24,825 bases of DNA from Hypsibius dujardini. Lineage: Eukaryota > Tardigrada > Eutardigrada > Parachela > Hypsibiidae. Positions 9,901-18,900 of this stretch are shown here, one piece after another; the stretch's first letter is position 1; every line of letters starts with the position of its first letter. A model generated the notes under the pieces. The model worked only from the letters and a program-made list of their open reading frames with translations, did not search any database and was not told the DNA's origin. Position numbers and translations under genes: made by a program. Location of the stretch: assembly GCA_001579985.1 (NCBI GenBank), contig LRSR01007316.1, positions 1 through 24,825 of the forward strand, given 5' to 3'.

Positions 9901-12634
9901 TTCCTAGGAAATCTCCTTGTACGTATGGCAACCTCCTAAGGAATTTATAGGCACTAAAAATTTATTGGCCCTTGATTGTGTATAACCCAGATCAGCTTCC
10001 GTTTAGATTTAGAATTATGAAAGGTCGAAAGTCATTCCTCGATTGAGAACGGAGATTTTCCGTTCCGATCGGTTTAGGTTTTTTTCGCAAGCATCTGTTT
10101 ATATGTCATGATTTTACTTTGGAGTCTCGAACTCAAAATCACATCTGCGGTTTCAGAAAAAAATAAGGAAAAAAAATGTCCATTGTCACTTTGTGCCGAG
10201 GGGCCCAGGCTTGATTGATTGATTCATTAATAACGTTTCGAAGTTAAGGTATTTTTTAATCCCTACCCATAATTTCCGAACGTAAAATTATTTTTTAATT
10301 TACTAAAATACTTTTGGGAAATCATAAAAATAGATTGACATTTTTTCAATTAAAAGAAATTGTAAAAAATATTCAAGATTTCCGAAATTAAATATAATTT
10401 CGAAACGTTACTAATCAATCAATCAATCAAGCCTCGGACAATTACACAAAGTGGCACTGGAAGTCTTCCTAATTTTTTTTCTGAAGCAGCAGATGTGATT
10501 TTGAGCCCGAGACGCCAATGTGAAATGATGTTATATAGACAGGTATTGATAAAAAAAGTCACGCCGATCGAGAGGGAAAATCTCCTTTCTTGCCCAAGTA
10601 AAATCCGATTTTTGTGATTGGGAATAAAAATAGAGTTCTACAGGACGTCACGTATCCATCCTGACATTTTTAGTTTCTTACCTCATGTTTTGTTTCGTGT
10701 TTTGTTTTGAATTCATCAGCTTGATCACAGCACTGTCCACACGGACCGATATATACCAGAATTCTGAGCAATTTCGAATGACCTCGATAGGACATCTAAC
10801 CAAAACAGCACATCGTAGTTATTGATTTTTTAGCATTGAAGAATTCAAATTGCCGGATTCCGAAAATGAGCTGATTGAAATTCAAAAGGCACAGTCATCT
10901 GCACGGTTTTTGCCTTGATGTTTAGAGAGGTGGTGATCGTCAAAACGAATGCTGATTGTTTAGCAGTTTCGACTTCAGTGTGCATTCGTTTTATTTTCAG
11001 GAAGCTCTTCCCAAAGCGTGTCTAGGCTGCATTATTGCCGTAGCTCTGATCGGTATGCTCAAAGACATTTGGCTTGTCCGGAAGCTCGGCAAGATTTCGG
11101 CTATTGATGCGGTACATTTCTCTTTGTCTGTCTCCCGCATTGTGGAAACTGATGCACGAATTACAGATTTTATTTTTCCCGTTACAGTCAGTCTTTCTGA
11201 TATCACTGCTGGCAGTGGTCATTCTGGACGTGGACATTGGACTGGCTGTGGCCGTCGGTTGGAGCTTGCTGACCGTCGTGCTACGGACACAGCGTCCGGA
11301 TGTTCCAATCCTCGGTCGGGCCTTGCATACTGACATTTACCGGAGGGTTGACTACTATAAGTCTGTAAGGAAACTTATAGAAAACTGAAGTCTTAAAATA
11401 TTTACATTGTCAGTACTACCGCACCTGTACTGTTCATATCGTAAAACGTGCAAAAGCAAAAAGACTGAAAGGCCATTAAATTATTATTACATTTAAAGGC
11501 CTATTCATAATTAATATGAGAACGAGAACCCAGTTCAGGGGATTGAAGGTTTTATTCCTTTTGGTATTGCGAACGCTAGAGGGGAAAACGACCAAAAAAA
11601 CAAGAGAAAAAAGTGTTTGAATGAATGGAGGCTGAGAAGGAACTGATGAGAAGGTCCTACTAGAAGAACAGTGAATTGAAATTGTCGTATGACTGGTCCT
11701 ACGAGAAAATCAATGGTTGGGAAGGTCGTATGTGGAGCCCTATCATTTTATATATATATATATTGTCTCTTTTCATAGGTCGCAGAGGTCGACGGCTGTA
11801 AAATCATTGGGTTCAATGCACCTCTTTACTTTGCCAATGCCGACTACTTTCTCCGCAAAGTTCGAGCCATAATCCACCTGAGTCAACATCACGCTCCCGA
11901 CAAACAGCAAAATCCGGCGCCAAAACGAGTCAATAATCACCACAGTCCGACCATTCCCTCCATAAACGACCAATCCCACGTGCCGCATCATCCTATCCTC
12001 ACCTTACCCAAGTTCCACCTGCCTCATCTGCCCCATCACACTAATAGCCGGGAACCTTCGGATGAAATTGAGCTTGTTACCGCTGTGAAACCCGATGGAA
12101 CAACGATGACTGATGCAGCCACTTGGACCGATGATTATTTCGATCAGCCAATCAAACACGTCATTTTGGATTGCTCCAGTATCTCCTTCATCGACATCAA
12201 CGGTGTACAGGCCGTTAAAGATTTAGCGGGTCAGTGTGCAGCAGCGAACATGACTCTCTTCTTGACCTCTTGTAAAGCGGAAGTGATTGAAATGCTGGCG
12301 CTGTGCAAGTACTCGAAGGATCTAACTGCGGACCACATTTTCATGCATGTTCATGATGCCGTGATGCAGGCGTTAAAGGACCATGAAGGGGTGAGTCAAG
12401 CCGAAGTGAAGAGGAACTTTCAGACTATGAACACTTTAGCGAAAAATGTGTAATGTTTGTTACTCGATTGTGGACTGGTTTTAGTGCCGAGGTGAGGCGG
12501 AAACTATTTGTCCAGTTTTGCTCACAACCGATAAGCCGTCCAAAGTGCAGAGCCTATCCGACGAAGATGTTCAACTGGATCTGGGAACAGCATCATTTGG
12601 CACGCAGACGATGGCGCTTTTGAAGGGCCGATAA
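6909..12634 (+). CDS. SLC26: SLC26-family (SulP) anion transporter with C-terminal STAS domain, 15 exons
   Basis: Exons: 6909-7036, 7125-7339, 7405-7437, 7647-7757, 7869-8068, 8161-8225, 8893-8937, 9082-9139, 9213-9380, 9446-9790, 9856-9918, 11001-11111, 11188-11364, 11779-12390, 12485-12634. All junctions are GT..AG with matching phase; the sum is 2481 nt, giving 826 aa, normal for the family. Hallmarks in order: VSRPIFNQ; FPVLSWLPEYQIRRDLPKDL; GMAYSLLASMPAIYGLYTSF; ALPNHAV; VTGFTTGTAVHVFTSQLK; DIVGFIPLGLPEPRVPDLS; DPNQELRALGCSNIFGGFFQ; LDVDIGLAVAVGWSLLTVV; RTQRPDVPILGR. The STAS domain (from about residue 574) has GFNAPLYFANADYF and ILDCSSISFIDINGVQAVKD. Members move sulfate, chloride, bicarbonate, iodide or oxalate across membranes; the substrate cannot be told here. 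I chose ATG 6909 because the frame has no earlier ATG before the stop at 6780-6782. Confidence 0.94.
8251..8805. repeat. Foldback (MITE-like) element, family 1, in SLC26 intron 6
   Basis: This long imperfect palindrome fills most of the 667-bp intron 6. The left end (GGGCTCGTTTAAGCTC...ATCCCTCATCCTAGG) pairs with the reverse complement of the right end (AGGCTTTTGCAGC...GACCCCTCACGGTAGG). Inner tracts pair too, for example AACATCCGTTTTTAATCCAA with its counterpart, and the centre holds a long C run. The same termini occur at 20061-20497. There is no transposase frame, so it would be non-autonomous. Confidence 0.65.
10051..10585. repeat. Large inverted-repeat (foldback) element in SLC26 intron 11
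   Basis: The left arm, about 10051-10246, and the right arm, about 10395-10585, are imperfect reverse complements over roughly 190 bp. Paired tracts include GGAGATTTTCC...GATCGG, CTCAAAATCACATCTGC, TTCAGAAAAAAA, CACTTTGTG, and CTTGATTGATTGATT followed by AACGTTTCGAA. The central loop of about 150 bp is AT-rich and unpaired. The sequence differs from family 1. No coding capacity is seen. Confidence 0.7.
11749..11763. repeat. (TA)n tract near the SLC26 exon 14 acceptor
   Basis: A short TATATATATA run ends about 15 bases before the acceptor TCTTTTCATAG (AG at 11777-11778). It is a simple repeat in the intron. Confidence 0.5.
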
Positions 12635-13314
12635 CGAAGTTATAGCGCGATTGCTATTTTGGTTTCCCGCATACAAACTTGCAAAGATTTTCCATTTCTA
12701 CGCAAGTTGTATACGAACTCGACATTGTGGAATCTTTTAATTGTTTTGAGCCGTTTTTGAGTCATTTTCATTCCCACAAGTTGCCAATTTCAGTTTTAGA
12801 ATACTTTGGACGCGGACGTATCTTTCTGATTAATCGGAATGCTTCCCTACGGTCTCCACGACTCGAGTAGGTTTGCCCGATCCATTAACCAACCAGCAAA
12901 TGTTAGCCGATCTTGCCATCTGGGTTGTGCTATGTTAATCGCGCACCCAGCCAGTCATCACGCTGAAGGCGGCTCAATTCACGAGTCTAATTCTTAAAAA
13001 ATTCACAAAGGTTTGAATTTTAGAATGTTAAATTCTCGTGACTACTGTAAAGCAGTTCACAGGTGACCTTTGATGCTGTGACGAAAATGTGAATACAAAA
13101 TTTTATAGTTCAGGAAGAGGTCTTCACGCCAGGCGTGCTTTCTCAAATCCTGAGCTTCGGCTTCTGTGGCTCAACTAGACCACAAAAGTTTGTTATTCAC
13201 AAGGCGTGTTTCAATTACGATTTACAAGTCAAAGTGCTTCATGTCGCTGATGTCGCTTCGTGTCGTCTATATTTCATATTGTGACTCAATTAATTCAACT
13301 CAGTTAAGGCCGGA
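12635..13314. other. Downstream of SLC26; no gene recognised
   Basis: This should hold the SLC26 3' UTR. I see no AATAAA within 600 bp of the stop; the first ATTAAA lies near 13320, inside the next repeat. The short open frame at 12679-12870 is featureless. Confidence 0.4.
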
Positions 13315-13875
13315 CTCAATATTAAACGCAGTATTAATGATGATTTCAAAAAAATTATTTCATTGACGTATCTCCGAGAATTGTTTTACGAAATCGCAAA
13401 GTTACGAAAACACTAGAATATTCCGTTTTGCTTGATCTTCACTGTACAAATGGCGGTTTATTGAAATGCACTAAATATGATTATTTTGATGCTGCCCAAC
13501 TTAAATTTAATTGGGATCCATTGACATCGTCCAAATATTTGTCCGGGCATCAAGGGGTGGAGCTGCTTGTCAAGTCTTCACTGGCATTTTCTATCCTTTT
13601 TTCAAAACTGTCCATAGCTCCGCCCCCTTACCTCTGAAACTATTTGGTTGGCGCCCATCAATTTCAAACGGAATTTGGGATAGGACAGTGTCGAAGTAAT
13701 TACATCCAGAGAATTTCGAAGAATCGCCATTTTACAATGAAGATCAAACAAAACGGACTATTCCAGTGTTTCCGTAACTTTGAATATTCGTAATATAGCT
13801 CTCGGGAATTTGCCAATGAAATACATTTTTAAATCATCATTAATATTAAAATAATTTCGAAAAAAAAATTGAGAC
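13315..13875. repeat. Foldback (MITE-like) element, third sequence type
   Basis: The left arm, about 13315-13456, and the right arm, about 13724-13875, are reverse complements. Paired tracts are ATTAATGATGATTT, TATTTCATTG, CAAAGTTACG.AAACACT, GAATA.TCCGTTTTG.TTGA and TCTTCA.TGTA followed by ATGGCG. About 270 bp lie between the arms. Open frames inside (13428-13637, 13511-13699) have no recognisable product. It is intergenic, between the SLC26 gene and RTK-A. Confidence 0.65.
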
Positions 13876-13896
13876 GTTTTGAATTATTAGACTAAC

Positions 13897-14056
13897 CAAA
13901 CAGTCAGATTCCAGCTCCTCCAGTATTTCCGTCACCAGGGTCTCATTCTCTTTCATTTCCACTACTACAGCCTTGCAGAGCTTCAGTGAGTTGCTGTGAA
14001 AACTCCGTAATTCCTACCGGCCATACTACGATATCATCAAGGAGCAAGAGAAACTA
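13897..14056 (-). pseudogene. Coding-like island, orphan exon or gene fragment
   Basis: On the minus strand, after the acceptor TTTATTTTAG, one frame reads FLLLDDIVVWPVGITEFSQQ and continues to a TGA. A second frame then reads LKLCKAVVVEMKENETLV and TEILEELESDCL up to a possible donor TTTG|GTTAGT (exon end 13897). The second piece has the charged and leucine pattern of a coiled coil. A single shift would join the frames, so this may be a decayed exon. The DD in LLLDD faintly recalls a reverse transcriptase active site, but the support is too thin to call one. No neighbouring exon was found. Confidence 0.25.
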
Positions 14057-15941
14057 AAATAAACAGAAGAAATTATTTAGAAAGTTTCATTAAAAGGTCA
14101 TCACTAAAGGAATGTGGTTTAGAAAAATATACGAACTCCTTTCAAACAAAGAAGAAAGATTTTAATATTGCCGTTTTTAGAAACTCAACGACTAATGGTA
14201 TAACACAGCGCATAAAAAGGGACTATTGGTCAGTTTGAGTGGGGCACGTAAAGAGAGCCTCACGTTTTGCAGAAAAGTGTGGCCAGAAGAGAGGTCTAGA
14301 CCGACGAAGTACATGTGTGTTTCACATCAGAGGCAAGATTTGCGAGAAGACAACCACTCAGGCCATTGGAGTACTGTGTGCAGCTCAGAAACTGTTGCCC
14401 TTGCCGGGCAAGAACCGAGTTTCGAGGAGAAAGCTTCTCACGTTTCTTAGTGCACTCAACTCCGTAAATCCACAAGAGTAACAAGGTACGTGACATTAAT
14501 TCACAAAAGCGAATGATACTTGTGCTCCATGTGGTTGCTGTTGTACTATAAGCATTGTATAAATTTGCCTGACATCGAAGGATTTTCAACTAGGCCGTTG
14601 GTAGATTGTATTTAACTTTTACCCGAGAAACGGTTTCGAATATGTTCAAGACACAATAATTTTAAATGGAGAAGAAACCGAAGTAGAGAAGGCTCGGTGC
14701 ATTTCAAAGTCGAGTCTATGAATTTTTTCCGAGTATCGCCCCTCCCAGGTACTCGTTTTCAACGACCGCATTTGCAGTCCGGAATTCATGTTCGAACATC
14801 GCGTAAAAGTGCTCCTACTAAGCGCAGTGGAAGTCTTGTGCTAGACACGCGGGGTGAGTTCTTTGTTATTGAATCACTGACCGCCGTAATTGATGCAAAC
14901 GGCACTCGAGCCTTGCATACATTTGTTGGCGGTGTTTGCTCTACTGCAACGCCTCTTTAAGTCAGCTCAAACGGGGTTTCTGTCCCGAATGTATTTTAAT
15001 CTTTCAAAGTGACAAATCTGTTGTTGTACGCATTATTGATATTGGTAAGCAATTGGTTGTTTTATAAACCTTCGAAAATAGCGACCTACTTATCAATTCA
15101 CTATCTAACCGATTTCGCCCAAATTAAAGTACAAAAATGTGTTCGATTTATTTCCAATAAAAATTATCAGAGTGTTTTGTACAAGGAAACGAAGCCTCTT
15201 TGACCTGCCTGAAAAATGTCCGTGCTGATTAGGGCTCACACAAAATTCTTCAGCACCCACAAATAAAATCCTGGAGGTGACAACATATATTCCGAATGAC
15301 CCTTCCTCACTAAAAATAGAACCTTTTTATCAGCGGGGACAAAAAATGCACCTTCCGAAATTTTTATGTGTGAAAGACATGGTTTTGTGTGTCACTTTGT
15401 GTGGAAATAATTCTCGTCGGACAAAAGCTAAAATACTTTTATTAGGGCGGCAATCTTGCACCCAACGATATCTTTAACGGTGAGTGACCTTGACTTTTGG
15501 CCTTTGATTAACCGTCACAAGACAAGAGTCTTTAAGGTCTTGAAAACTGTCGAATTACTTTTCAGATTTCGAACGAGTTGAATATTCGTCAGAGATTTTT
15601 TCGATCAAATTAAATATCTTACGCGCTGCGCGCTGCTTTAGAACCTAGCTGCTAACTGCGCGTACGCTAGATCACGCTGTGAATACAGACACTCTTTTGC
15701 CAGATTGTGTGATCATCTACGTCTACTTGCTGCGTTATAGGCGTACCGAGTTCTTTCAATTTTAATCGGAAAAAGTATTTACCTCTCGCCGCAGTATAAA
15801 ACTGATTGGTGATATCCAAGGGTTTGATAAAAGAGACAAATTTCACGTATTGTTCTGCACGGTATAACTAAAAACGTTTTCATATCACAGTGCCATCACT
15901 ACATGCGTATAAGAAAGTGCTCGCGCGGCTTTCGTGTGGTA
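14057..15941. other. Intergenic stretch; unassigned open frames
   Basis: Open frames at 14226-14481 and 14697-14960 (plus) are somewhat GC-richer than their surroundings. The segment 14750-14849 is bounded by an acceptor-like CCCCTCCCAG and a donor-like GTGAGT. I recognise no family in them. The right end is the 3' flank of RTK-A, with a possible ATTAAA poly(A) signal on the minus strand at 15761-15766. Confidence 0.3.
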
Positions 15942-18900
15942 TTATTGCACGATGGGGACATAGTGCGTCGCGAATTCAACGGACATGAACGCATCTAGTG
16001 CCAGTTCCAGCTCGGTGAAGATGGGCCTGTCGTCTGTCGACAGGTCCCAGCACCGCTGCATCAACTCGTACAGCGGCAAGGGTGAGGCCAGAGGCCGCTC
16101 CAGTCGATGTCCTTCCGTCAGCCAGTCTATAAACATTGACGTACTGCTGCTGCACAGCGCATCCGGGCCAAACTCAGCATACGGTTGCTGTCCCAAACTA
16201 AATATTTCCCACATTAAAACGCCGAAGGACCAGACATCAGATTTCTCCGTGAAAATCTTTGTCCTGACTGATTCCGGGGACATCCATTTCAGAGGTATCA
16301 GAGCCTGTATAGGTTAACACAATACATTTTATTGCATAATAGAGTTGCAGCTGAACCTGCACGTCATGCCAATAGGATGTGATCCCCAGGATTGGTCCCA
16401 GATATCTAAAACATTTCGCTTAATACCAGTCAATTCAAAGTCAGTCAAAATTTTGTATTTTGAATTAGACATGGCCAAAGGAAAGATAGAACTTGCTTTC
16501 GAAAATCCGCAGGAATTCGGAACGAATCAGAAAACTTCATTTACCGTGGTATCCGTGGATACGTAAGGCCCTTGACTCTGCCGAGATAACCCAAAATCCG
16601 AAATCTTGACCAACTTCCCATCTGCCACGAGAATGTTCCTCGCTGCGAGGTCTTTGTGGATGATTAACTTTTGCGCGAGGTGAGCCATACCACGCGCTAT
16701 TTGGTACGAGAAACTGATCAAATCCTTCGAAGACAAGACGATGCCGTCGAAATATCGCTCCATCAAGGTTGATCTACCCTGCTGGGAGATGATGACGGAC
16801 AGTCTCGTCACCATGGCTTGCCGTCGCTCCAGTTCGTCCTCGTCGTATGGCAGGAGATTCCCTCGCTCGTCGACATGATTGTAAAAATAGTTGTCACGGT
16901 GCTGTGTTAGGTACCTTTTTAGCGAACCGAGTGCACAGTACTCAAATATTAGTAACGGTTTGTCTGAAAGAAAAGTTAAAACTTTAAAGCGATAGGTTAA
17001 TTAAACTCACTATAGCCGAATAAATGGTAGGATTCACTTCAATACAACAATAGAAGGACTTGAGAAAGTTACCCACATTTCTGTGTCGTTAATAGTTTAC
17101 CTGTTGAGACTATCCCGAGGAGATTGATGACGTTATTGTGGCGACCTGTTTTGGAAATGACGCTAACTTCCTTGATGATGGATTCATTTGCACGATGTCC
17201 TATCTGGTTGAATTCCTTGATGGCAACCGTTTTTCTTTTGAAACCGAACTGATTTCCGAGGAGTTGACGAACTGTGCCCTTATACACCGTCGCTGACTGG
17301 CCCCGCCCCAAGACGTCTTCTCCTTTAGAAATTGGTGATTAGTTTTTTGCAAAAGCATATCAATCCGACATATCCACCATACTGTACTGCTTCAAACAAC
17401 CTCGATAGTGACTCAGGTTACCAAAGATTTTTGTTGAAGTATAAGAGGGTGTTACTAAAGATTTTCGGACATGCTGATTTTAGATCATTCCGGTTTCTTT
17501 TCAGGAATTGAGTTACCTCTCGATATTATGTGACATTAAGGGCAACCCGGCAACCGCTTGCTTCAATTTCTTTCAAGGAACAAAGAAGTTACGAGGTTCG
17601 GGAATGCTTTTGAGACAAACTTAGAACAGTCATTTCTCGGTTACTGTTGATCCCATTATTCAAAAAAGATTGTTGCGACGCCTGCCCATGTGATTTTGTT
17701 AATATATAAACTCTGCGCGCGTGGGCGTAGCAAAATTTGTCTCAAAAGCATTCCCGAACGCGGTACCTATTTCAACATCTTCCTTTGGAATGTGCATCGA
17801 TGTCAAATACTCCTGCAGATGTTCATCCTCATGCATGATTGCCAGTAGCATAAGAGAGCTGCCGGGAGAAGCCTGTCCGCAAGGCACGCCATCGACCACC
17901 CGGATCATCGTTTCCGCTCTGTCACGATTGATCATACGCCGTCGTTCCCGTATTTTCAGGGTTGCCTTAGTGAAACCGCCCAGGAAAACAATAATGGCAA
18001 TGACAATCCCGATAAGCATGGATGTGTCAAGCCCACGATCCTCCTCCGTCAACACGAATTGTGTCACCTCCACCCAGTCTACTCTCAAATCAGTTGTATT
18101 ACCGACCGTTGACCGACTGATATCTTCGAGATGTTGTAGAATGGTTAGTGCCATGGGACCCTGGGGGACCTCGGAGGCGTTGTCAATACGGTGTACTACC
18201 TGGTCGTTTAAATACCATACCAGGACCTCCGGCGTCCATTCTAGTTTGTAGTGGTGAAAGGCGTTGCTTAAGTTTGCCTTTCTAACCAGGACTGACGTGG
18301 ATGCTGAGGCAAAGCCCACTAGGAGGGTATTATTGTCCGTGCTGTTGCTGAAAATCTGGGCCACGTTGCAGCGACGTGCACTCAAGGCGGCATCCGTAGA
18401 GTTCCATTCCCATTCCGCGGCGGGATCAGCGGGTACTAAGGCTAGGTTGGTCCAAACTCCCGCCCCGCACGACATGCGGGATCGCCAGGTCACGTTGCCG
18501 AAGGTGAAGTTGAAAAGCAGCCCCGTATGGAGGTAGATCTTTTCCGTGTAGAAATCGGCGTATGGAATCCGATCTCCACTGACGTCAAGATAGCCATCTT
18601 CAAAGGGCAAAAGCCTGTATTAGCATTTAGATTTTGCAATGCTTAGACACAGACTCAGATCTATCACACTGCAGGCACGTGTTGAGGCCTGGCGAAAGGA
18701 TGTAGTCGGAGATCTTATTATAAGGATAGATTTATCAAATTCCGGGTCTACAGACACATAACTTTGTTTCGAAATGTGTGTGTGTAGATATTTCCTTGAA
18801 ATATTGAAATATTTACGAAATCGCACTGAGTTTGTATCAGTATTGGTGCAGTACCTTCAAGTGATACGTTAAAGATATGGTCCACGATGGTATCGGCCAA

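Noticed and set aside
15985-16317. Plus-strand open frame, with a near-identical one at 22908-23237
   Set aside because: Both are antisense shadows of the last kinase exons; their similarity only reflects the duplication.
17721-18251. Open frame of 176 codons on the plus strand
   Set aside because: It is the antisense shadow of RTK-A exon 3, whose minus-strand reading has family motifs and splice sites.
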